DNA from: Methanosalsum zhilinae DSM 4017
GTDB taxonomy: Archaea; Halobacteriota; Methanosarcinia; Methanosarcinales; Methanosarcinaceae
DNA length: 64,000 nt
Assembly (NCBI RefSeq): GCF_000217995.1
Contig: NC_015676.1
Span: 186,001 to 250,000 of the forward strand
Direction of reading: 5' to 3'
The position numbers were made by a program, and so were the translations under genes. Of the stretch, positions 31,701 to 37,386 are shown piece after piece (the stretch's first letter is position 1; the number at the start of each line of letters is the position of its first letter). The notes under the pieces were generated by a model. It searched no databases and had not been told where the DNA came from. It worked only from the letters and a program-made list of their open reading frames with translations.

Positions 31701-34700
31701 GGTTATCAGGTTCAGACAGAAATATCCTGGAATCCACTGGATGGACATACTTGGCATGATGTGCGGTGTTGAGGGTGCTGTGGACCAGGAGCAGATAAGG
31801 GTGTGGAAGATCGGATGGGAGGCAAAGTTTGGAGAGCAGGATCAGCTGCTCCCTGCACCGTTGATCGTCCTGCACAGTGACAGAAACAGGGTGACCATAG
31901 GTGATCTTACCTGGCAGCGAATGGATACTGATGTAGAGTGCAGATATATTGAGGGAATTGATCAGAATGACCGTATCATTGAGCTGATGGCAAAGATGCG
32001 TGACATGCAGTCCCATGTGCTTCTTGTTGGAGAAGCGGGTACAGGCAAGGACTGGCTTGCCCTTGCCTATGGCGAGCTCATGGGTGAGGAACCTGTGGTG
32101 GTTTCACTGTCAGAGGAGGTGGAGGGGCAGGACCTGATAGCAATGAGAGGCTTAAGAGCAGGCATTACTGTCTGGGAATACAGTCATATTGTGGATGCTT
32201 ATGAGAATGGCAGGATCGTTATTCTGGATGAGGTGACCCGTGCAAGACCAGGAGTTCGTGCAATTCTCAATGAGATCATGGAAGCTGAAAGGCTTGAGAT
32301 GCCTGACGGCAGGTGGATCCAGAGGGCGGAGGGTTTCCAGATCATTGCCACCATGAATGAGGTCAAGGAAGGATATGAGGGCTATGAGCTTGGCGAGGAT
32401 TTTGAGGACAGGTTCGGTGCTATTGTTGAGGTACAGGAACTTCCGGAATCTGAGAAGAGAAAGTTTCTTGAACGGGTTTCCAGGGACAGGGTTAACAGTG
32501 GAATACTGGACTCTCTTTTAAAGCTTCAGGAAACTGTGAATTCAGAGGAGACTGTATGGCGGAGAATGTCCCAGAGAGTACTGGAGCGGATTGTGGAAGA
32601 TATTGCCAGATATCCTGATGAACCGCCTGAAGACATTATTCATTCTGAATTCATGCTGGGTGAATGGGAGGAGGGGTACGGATATGTTGTGGATGCAGTA
32701 GAATCAATGGTTTGCAGTCTCGGGAATGTACGGGTTAATGGTAATAAATCTAAAAAACCGTCTCCTGTATACATAGATGACCTGCTGGTCAGCGGAGATG
32801 TCCGGCTGAAGGTGGGCAGTGAGCCTGATACCTGCCCTGACCCTGAATATGAATATCATGATAAACAGACCCCTTCCAATGATCGTGTTCTGCACAGGAT
32901 ACTGCTGGGCATTTCAATGAACCGCAATGTGCTCCTGATAGGGCCTTCAGGATGCGGAAAGAGCTGGATGACCCGGGCTGTGTTCAGGCTTTTGAGAACC
33001 AAGATTGAACATATGTCTCTGCATGAGGCAACAACAGTACAGGATCTGACTGTCTGGCAGAAGACTGTGAGAAGAAAGGGTGAGATGTTTATAGAACTTG
33101 AACTATCGCCTCTGGTACGGGCTGCTGTTGAGGGCAGGCCGTGTGTTGTGGATGATGTGAACAGGGCATCTCCCGGCGTGCTGGCAGTTCTCAACCATGC
33201 CCTGCAGTTTAAGGAGATTGTGCTTCCCAGAGGGATTGAGGTATCAGATGCTGGTATTCCTTCAGGAAGGGATGTGCGCAAAATCAGGGCAAAGGAAGGA
33301 TTCCAGCTGATAATGACTGCAAATGTACCGGAGGATGGCAGTGGTGTGAACCAGATGATGGCTGATTTTATGGATCGGATGTATTCTGTTGACATGCATT
33401 ATCTGCCACAGTGTGAGGAAACGGATCTCATGATGGCAATCCTGGGTTTTGAGGACAGAAATATGCGCAATGAACTTGAGCTTCTGGTTGATTTTGTGAA
33501 TTATCTTAGAGAAAGTGGTGAAGGTCCCACTTTCAGGAGCATGGAGAGAATTGTAGAAAACCTGAGGACCTATCCATACCAGGATATCAGGTTGCTTCTT
33601 GAACGTGAACTGAGAATCGGGTTCAGGTCTGAGGAGGAACAGGAGATGTTTACAGAGTTTATGGAATCATGTAATCTGGATAGGGCTCTCAGGTCTGTGT
33701 ATGAAAATCCAGTATCTGGCTGTACATGGAATGAGCTTATCTATCACGCTTTTGATATTTCACTACCAGTGTCCATGGATGACCTGAATTCATATGATCC
33801 TGCAAGATGGTGGGAAGCAGGAGATCCTGATGATTATCAGCAGGCAAGGGCAAGGAAGAGGTACAGGATACTTGTGAAACTGCTGCACATGGTCACAGGA
33901 CTTGATATTTCCCTGAATCCCTGGTCAAAGGCCAGGGTTTTAGATAAAGATAAGCCTTCATGGGGTTGTGTTTTTGATCGACGGTCCAGGATGGTGAAGG
34001 AGGTATTTTTCTCACCATGGGATATTATTTACAGGGAAGATGAGCAGAGTCTGTACGGACTGCTGTTCCATGAGATATTTGAGATACTCTACCGCAGGCC
34101 GGCTGCATTTGATGAAGAGTTTCTATCAAAACCTGGTGCCAATGCTCTTATCAATGGTATAGGTGATATCTGGATAAATCGCAGGGGTATGAGTGAGTTT
34201 CCTGGAACCAGAAAATGGATAATGGCACTCTACAGGCAGAGTATGGATTCAGGAGAATATCCTGCTCTGGCCTATCTCCAGTTCATTTCTGCAGTTGTGT
34301 ATGAATGGATATTCCAGGAGAGGGATCCCAGGGTAGCTGACAGGGATGTTATCAATGCACTTGATTCTCTGAGGGAGACTTTTGAGAGAATATACAGTAC
34401 AGACAGTGAAGATGAATATATCAGCCTGATTCACCGGCTTTACAGTTGCAGGGATTTCCAGTACCTTGTAGAGAAATCGGTTGAGGAGAAGGTCAGAATG
34501 CAGGGAATTGATCTCTGGGCCGGTGACTGGAAGATGGCTGGAGGTGTCAGAGAGGATCTTTTAAGGAGTGCAGCTGCCGGAATGGTTGAGCAGGAGAGGA
34601 CAGGTGGTAAAGCTGTGGATGAGAATGGAAGACAGCTCAACCAGAAGGAACTTGAGGAGCTTCGCAGGGCTTTGCTGGAATCTGTGAGGGCAGCCAGGGA

Positions 34701-35562
34701 AGAGCTTGAGCGCCTTGACGAGGAGAGGGAACAGGAACGTGTGGAGGCTGAACTTAAGAGGGCTGAGATTGCAAGGGAGGAGAGGGAACTTGAAGGAATC
34801 TCTGAGAAGGAGCAGCAGGAGTATTCTCTAAGATATGAGAAGGTTTCGGAACATATCAAGCAGATGAGGGAGAGATTCAGGGAGATATACAGGCATGAGA
34901 GGGGTGTTTGGAAGCGCCGACTGTCCAGGGGCAGACTTGACAGTACACAGCTTGCGTCCCTTGTTGCAGGAGATGACCGGGTGTTCATGAAACGGGAACA
35001 GCCTGAGAGGTATATGGTCCGGATTTCTCTGCTGGTGGATCAGAGTGCCAGCATGCAGGGTGAGAAGATCGATCATGTGGCTGATGCTGTCCTGATGCTG
35101 CTGGCTGCTATACAGAGGGATCAGAGAAAGGGAGTTCAGGTGGAGGTTGTGGGATTTCATGATGACAGTCCAATGGAGATATATCTTAAGTATGGTGAGA
35201 AGATCACCAAGAAAAAGATTATCAGGGTTGTCAATCAGGTGGCAGGGACAATGGGTCGAAACAATGACCTGCAGGCAATATACTATGCCTTTGAGAGGAT
35301 CCCTTCTGCAAGTAAAAGGGCCCTGAACCTTATCATCCACTTCTCTGATGGTGATCCCAACCAGCAGTTCGATCGTGACCAGTTCAGGGATCTTATTAAC
35401 AGAAATCCCCATATCAACGTCGTTGGGTTTGGGATTGGAGGTGAGGGTGCTGATTTTGTACTGGACCTGTATCCTGAGGGCCAGGCAGCAACTGCTGATA
35501 ATGCTTCTGAGATACCTGAGAAGCTCAGCTCACTCATACAGGGATATGTGAGAAGACGCTGA
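25777..35562 (+). CDS. Giant midasin-like protein: six AAA+ modules, WD40-type insert, metallopeptidase-like segment, VWA
   Basis: 3261 residues in one uninterrupted frame. Order: unique N-terminus (1-290); AAA1 (Walker A Lys327, Walker B D387-E388); short beta insert (~560-650); AAA2 (K744, D808-E809); AAA3 (K1058, D1118-E1119); about nine WD40-type repeats (1288-1691); AAA4 (K1775, Walker B changed to E1839-G1840); AAA5 (K2091, D2151-E2152); AAA6 (K2395, D2459-D2460); a region with HEIFE (H2765) and GDIWIN (D2797); charged coiled coil (~2950-3045); VWA domain with MIDAS D3088-x-S-x-S and FSDGD. AAA1, 3 and 5 are one family (GTGKDW, EGQ[ED]LIA, NEIME); AAA2, 4 and 6 another (GKSW, SLHE, SPLVRAA, VLNH). 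Six AAA+ units plus a C-terminal VWA is the midasin plan, and MoxR-VWA pairs do similar remodelling in prokaryotes. No signal peptide, so it should be cytoplasmic. Function and client unknown. Confidence 0.9.
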   Translation: MDLSGSSHIPCENEIIKHLSSISDGRIPDTFFCSLLDSDSFHSVTHSNRFQNLLFEIFGSLSAGPPVNFDRIRAEIPENDMVASVQNVDSGVAVEHTGHWNVLRNNDGWELIRIYTGSSDIVVRFEELACDVLEEFCEECREFRLIILRGMGPRVFMDHDRAILYADLLAMADEIYLKYCLRRELHLWKYPSSNLKDAIMDSLKWVRSIGRSLDIFFETLSIVYGVECSTGSDDDTIADSIISRFYSQGTDRKIAGRIHYCPDETGQPWIIMDSQVRYPLSTKIPDIDCLNSVRKWTSRGLDIIHEMIRARSLGENVLLIGDAGTGKDWLAMMYGRIMGEDPIVVSLSEDMEGQELIASRGLEAGLTVWEYSQIVNAYVNGRIIILDEVNKTRPGVCAILNEIMEAPELEMPDGSWVSRCEGFQIIATMNEAGEEYGGYDIDPDFRDRFATLIQVDELDKNQRIEFLRKVSHSIVPRKFIEDLISLQDTINNSGQVWRKMSLRVLERIIEARRRYPAESLASLISSEYMIGNWEKGHGFVNSEVQGFATDMERNFRSSILFSFRRGQNVRDPSGQRELRVVLVEGRVWLCCKCPDGIQAEPLSGPIHPVSTVNVSTDQNMILAIAGSQIWVWYTVDGVIWIAEGIDLSDPASPQCSGSTTDLSNPINIGSQTASTLPAPILKNSSLVSGSIRIPAGNESDDCPGPVYGYYEKETPTGNRILHQVLLGLSMDRNVLLVGPVGTGKSWLSKAVFRMLEKKVEHMSLHEGTTVQDLMVWQKTVRVKDELSLELELSPLVRAAVEGRPCIVDEVNRASAGVLAVLNHILQFREVILPKRIQIDGKLTDRLRVRQGFNLIMTMNPPQQHLEVNRMLADFMDRMYCVRVDHLPPDEELGMLKMIWEHAGGLVDGSVERDLEILVRIASETRKEAEEYIRPISTRALERMVHFRQKYPDHQWADILCMMTGIEGAVDQKRRQRFYGYWNDGSGCSLPQSGSCSISISDDSEEAEIGGIRWGRKNADICSRYFGGIDQNDRIIELMTKMRDMESHVLLVGEAGTGKDWLALAYGELMGEEPVVVSLSEEVEGQELIASRGLEEGITVWEYSHIVEAYERGEIIIIDEVTRTRPGVRAILNEIMESPELEMPDGRWVQRGEGFQIIATMNEVKEGYEGYELGEDFEDRFGAIIEVQELAKTEKMNFLRRVAQGRLPDTTLSQLIDFQEEVNSSSDVWRKLSLRVLERIVEMKTEYPDERIGDIILSEFMIGEWESGRGTVEKMIAALPEELAGRSDWTIGNSIEYPGSQALEMSFSDDGHILAVLDRSGSVYVSRIHPGKQMQWQKLERDSDYKDSLILSGNGDFIAVKGEYRAADIWQKCGESWKRVDVSMEHAGRISGIYPAYDGRCFFVVTYRGAVLVWTRDEHANFEGEGVLLKEEGTRIRFGSLAGDSEVFAAGDDEGTVRVWYRSREGDFSADYMESARPGDVMTAGSWSPDLQVLACAGLSGNVYVMYRKKDCSHGEWKRLEGPGQDMVFCSWSGNGDYLIAGGGRGEIFLWCRYDLVNIPGKRLEGPSGDLTQCTRSADSSTIAATGHDYKVYLWGVKSGSCEVVASELKVSDNLQRMQRIWLSENGQYLIGHSMNGGIYMWSRSVHSGWRPEYSRLSCAGECSEFLSCEYLKEHVFAADESGGLYQWTLPSRGLDVLESALENAEQESLAPEIGNDLLVSGSVSLERESREQDDKATFDYLSKQTPSNDRTLHRIMMGLALNRNILLVGPVGSGKSWIAKSVFGLLNKRIEHMSLHEGSTELDLTAWQKTERRGRDISLEMEISPLVRAAIDGRPCVIEGVNRISSGVLAVLNHALQFKEIILPKRIRIGSEMTDTIKAEEGFQLVMTAIPPGGLVDVNPFMADFMDRMFTVEVDYLPPSEEAGLLEGIWHNESNEQVDPGTGRMIRELVEMADRRRRLARQNFRRTITTRTLERVIRFRQKYPGIHWMDILGMMCGVEGAVDQEQIRVWKIGWEAKFGEQDQLLPAPLIVLHSDRNRVTIGDLTWQRMDTDVECRYIEGIDQNDRIIELMAKMRDMQSHVLLVGEAGTGKDWLALAYGELMGEEPVVVSLSEEVEGQDLIAMRGLRAGITVWEYSHIVDAYENGRIVILDEVTRARPGVRAILNEIMEAERLEMPDGRWIQRAEGFQIIATMNEVKEGYEGYELGEDFEDRFGAIVEVQELPESEKRKFLERVSRDRVNSGILDSLLKLQETVNSEETVWRRMSQRVLERIVEDIARYPDEPPEDIIHSEFMLGEWEEGYGYVVDAVESMVCSLGNVRVNGNKSKKPSPVYIDDLLVSGDVRLKVGSEPDTCPDPEYEYHDKQTPSNDRVLHRILLGISMNRNVLLIGPSGCGKSWMTRAVFRLLRTKIEHMSLHEATTVQDLTVWQKTVRRKGEMFIELELSPLVRAAVEGRPCVVDDVNRASPGVLAVLNHALQFKEIVLPRGIEVSDAGIPSGRDVRKIRAKEGFQLIMTANVPEDGSGVNQMMADFMDRMYSVDMHYLPQCEETDLMMAILGFEDRNMRNELELLVDFVNYLRESGEGPTFRSMERIVENLRTYPYQDIRLLLERELRIGFRSEEEQEMFTEFMESCNLDRALRSVYENPVSGCTWNELIYHAFDISLPVSMDDLNSYDPARWWEAGDPDDYQQARARKRYRILVKLLHMVTGLDISLNPWSKARVLDKDKPSWGCVFDRRSRMVKEVFFSPWDIIYREDEQSLYGLLFHEIFEILYRRPAAFDEEFLSKPGANALINGIGDIWINRRGMSEFPGTRKWIMALYRQSMDSGEYPALAYLQFISAVVYEWIFQERDPRVADRDVINALDSLRETFERIYSTDSEDEYISLIHRLYSCRDFQYLVEKSVEEKVRMQGIDLWAGDWKMAGGVREDLLRSAAAGMVEQERTGGKAVDENGRQLNQKELEELRRALLESVRAAREELERLDEEREQERVEAELKRAEIAREERELEGISEKEQQEYSLRYEKVSEHIKQMRERFREIYRHERGVWKRRLSRGRLDSTQLASLVAGDDRVFMKREQPERYMVRISLLVDQSASMQGEKIDHVADAVLMLLAAIQRDQRKGVQVEVVGFHDDSPMEIYLKYGEKITKKKIIRVVNQVAGTMGRNNDLQAIYYAFERIPSASKRALNLIIHFSDGDPNQQFDRDQFRDLINRNPHINVVGFGIGGEGADFVLDLYPEGQAATADNASEIPEKLSSLIQGYVRRR

Positions 35563-35588
35563 TTTGTACACAGTGAAGATGCATCACG

Positions 35589-35601
35589 CCATATTTATAT
35601 C
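35589..35601 (+). promoter_or_regulatory. TATA box before the candidate structured RNA
   Basis: CCATATTTATATC just after the giant gene is a good archaeal TATA box. A transcript starting ~25 bp later (about 35625) would cover the structured region and could continue into the zinc-ribbon gene at 35883. Confidence 0.45.
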
Positions 35602-35624
35602 TGATAACGTCCATTTGTCAGGTC

Positions 35625-35865
35625 AATCGTATTTTTAGGTCCTTGCAGGAGACTATGGCACACAGCCTTTCTGTGACTGTACAGACAACCTCAATACGGT
35701 ACACAAAAAATGCGATAATGCCCGGCACGAGGGTAACTGGGAGTGACTGCGGATAGTCCAGTGGATGATCTCCCGGAGTTAGTGCGTCGGGCTACAGCAT
35801 CAACTCTCTGGTTCTACGTGACATGAGTGACCTTTAGCAGTGCTTTTCCTGCTGTATTAAAATTT
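35625..35865 (+). ncRNA. Candidate structured non-coding RNA
   Basis: The 260 bp between the giant gene and the small zinc-ribbon frame have no convincing ORF but strong pairing potential. The main stem is CCCG+GCAC (35721-35728) with GTGC (35782-35785) + CGGG (35788-35791), continued by TAACTGGGAG (35734-35743) with CTCCC (35770-35774) + AGTTA (35777-35781), 18 pairs in all, capped by GACT/AGTC (35745-35748/35755-35758). A CACAG/CTGTG hairpin precedes it, and an AGCAG/CTGCT hairpin near 35836-35853 could end the transcript. It matches no RNase P, SRP or tRNA pattern that I can recognise. Expression is not shown. Confidence 0.4.
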
Positions 35866-35882
35866 AAGATTAAGTGATATGA

Positions 35883-36023
35883 ATGGTGCATATATGTCCA
35901 AGGTGTGGTGGCAGGATGAATCGCTGGAGACTTCCTCTGGTGAGAAGAACAGATATGATGCAGAAGAAGAATATTATCTACAAATGCCTGTCATGCGGTT
36001 ATGAGCAGGAATTTTTTGAGTGA
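35883..36023 (+). CDS. 46-residue zinc-ribbon protein
   Basis: ATG 35883 to TGA 36021-36023. CPRCG (residues 5-9) and CLSCG (residues 35-39) are 25 residues apart, the geometry of a single zinc ribbon; between them lies a basic stretch (RWRLPLVRRTD). AAGTGAT precedes the start as a weak ribosome-binding site. Likely a small nucleic-acid- or protein-binding adaptor. An overlapping frame from ATG 35879 is open but shows no motif. Its neighbours are the candidate RNA upstream and a convergent KaiC-like gene 18 bp downstream. Confidence 0.65.
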   Translation: MVHICPRCGGRMNRWRLPLVRRTDMMQKKNIIYKCLSCGYEQEFFE

Positions 36024-36041
36024 CTTCTGATCAATGACGGA

Positions 36042-36830
36042 TCAGAGCATATAGACCTCTTCGTTTGGATGGATGACTATTCCCTCTGAGGTTATGTCAT
36101 AGGGGTGAAGTTTTTTGCTGTGATCTGAACCACGCATCTTGTAGACCTCGATGCTTCTGGAGCGTACATTGTCCTGCCTGTGGTAATTGAGCATTATTGT
36201 ACCTTCGGTCACGAAATTCTCCACTCCAAACCTTGAGACCTCGTTCTCATAGAGGGTTTCACAGGTCATCATTGACGTCAGGCCAAGTATCTCCAGGGTT
36301 GCACTAAGTTTTAGAAGCTCCACCCTGATCTTTGGCGGGTCCTGTATCTGGAATCCAAGGGCTGTACTGGAGTCTATGAGTGCACGTTTTGCATTGGTCT
36401 CTTCCTGGGCTGTAATGATCTGATCGATCATTGAACGCATGTCGAAGGGTCGCACATCCACAAATTTTTCCTGGGACGGAATTCCAATCTTTGTGGAGCT
36501 GGCATCAATAATGGCCAGCTTGCCTTCATCTTCCAGTGCTTCCAGATCCCAGCCGAAGGTGGCAACGTTTTCCCTGATATGCTCGGGTTTTTCCTCGGTG
36601 GCCACTATGAGTCCGTTTTCATTATATTTTACAATACCATTGTAGATGAACTGGATTGCAAAGTTTGTCTTTCCGGCACCGGAATTCCCGGAGACCAGGT
36701 AAGTGCGGTCACGCAGCATTCCGCCTCCGCATATATCATCAAAACCCTCTATTCCGGTCTTGACCCGGTTTGCCTCATCACCCATTGAAATGTTTTCGCC
36801 GAAACTGTTGCCAGGGATATTATCAATCAA
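36042..36830 (-). CDS. KaiC/RadA-like single-domain ATPase
   Basis: 262 residues. KaiC-type RecA fold: RVKTGIEGFDDICGGGMLRD, Walker A SGNSGAGKTNFA, then GLIVATEEKPEHIRENVATFGWD and a Walker B region ALIDSSTAL. Archaeal genomes carry many such single-domain KaiC homologues with signalling roles that are mostly unknown. TTG at 36830 is preferred as start because AGGAGAG stands 6 nt upstream; ATG 36785 is the alternative. Confidence 0.85.
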   Translation of the reverse strand: MIDNIPGNSFGENISMGDEANRVKTGIEGFDDICGGGMLRDRTYLVSGNSGAGKTNFAIQFIYNGIVKYNENGLIVATEEKPEHIRENVATFGWDLEALEDEGKLAIIDASSTKIGIPSQEKFVDVRPFDMRSMIDQIITAQEETNAKRALIDSSTALGFQIQDPPKIRVELLKLSATLEILGLTSMMTCETLYENEVSRFGVENFVTEGTIMLNYHRQDNVRSRSIEVYKMRGSDHSKKLHPYDITSEGIVIHPNEEVYML

Positions 36831-37090
36831 ATGAATCTCTCCTATCGCTGAAATCCTATGTGCGCAGCATGGATCAGATAATGGTTATTTCCAATCAGGT
36901 ATTCTATGCAGATTATGGGAATTGCAGATATAAACCTATTGCTGATCTGAACCGCTTCTGATCTGCAAATCCTGAAAAATCAAATACTTCTGACAATGCA
37001 ATTGTGTACATATATTTAGGATCTGTGTTCAGAAACATTGATTAGAAACAAAATTACTGTTAAAATAACATTGTATATATTGTCGTCATT

Positions 37091-37204
37091 TGTCGATAAA
37101 ATCAACGGTATTTGCATTCAAAAACTTTAAAAACAATTAAAATGACCACAAAAGATTTAAAACTAAAGGCAATATCTGTATCTGTTACTCAATATGACGG
37201 GATT
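37091..37204 (+). promoter_or_regulatory. S-layer gene 1 promoter with conserved leader element
   Basis: Three elements recur before all three S-layer genes. TGTCGATAAAATCAACG starts at 37091; BRE/TATA GACCACAAAAGATTTAA is at 37144-37160; CAATATGACGGGATT is at 37190-37204. Transcription would begin close to the third element, giving a leader of about 200 nt before ATG 37387. Unlike the other two copies, the AGGAGGGTGA and mini-ORF that follow the third element are missing here. Confidence 0.7.
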
Positions 37205-37386
37205 TTAACGGGGGAATATCATATTTCGACAATACATGTCAGTAAGCCTGTTTTTTTACTGCGTGAATTGTCCGGACATATGATCTTCACGTGTACACAG
37301 GATGTACACACTCACACCTCCAGTAAATCCGGGGTACATAACTGAATAAACTAATAGAATAAACCAATCCAAATGGGGGAAACTAA

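Noticed and set aside
26737-32050. Calling AAA1, 3 and 5 inactive because the P-loop Lys is followed by Asp
   Set aside because: NtrC-type AAA+ proteins have Glu at this position (GESGTGKE) and hydrolyse ATP, so the residue alone does not show loss of activity.
35720-35792. tRNA-like 7-bp acceptor stem GCCCGGC/GTCGGGC, total length 73 nt
   Set aside because: No T arm or TTC loop, no D arm and no anticodon stem can be drawn; a long single hairpin explains the pairing better.
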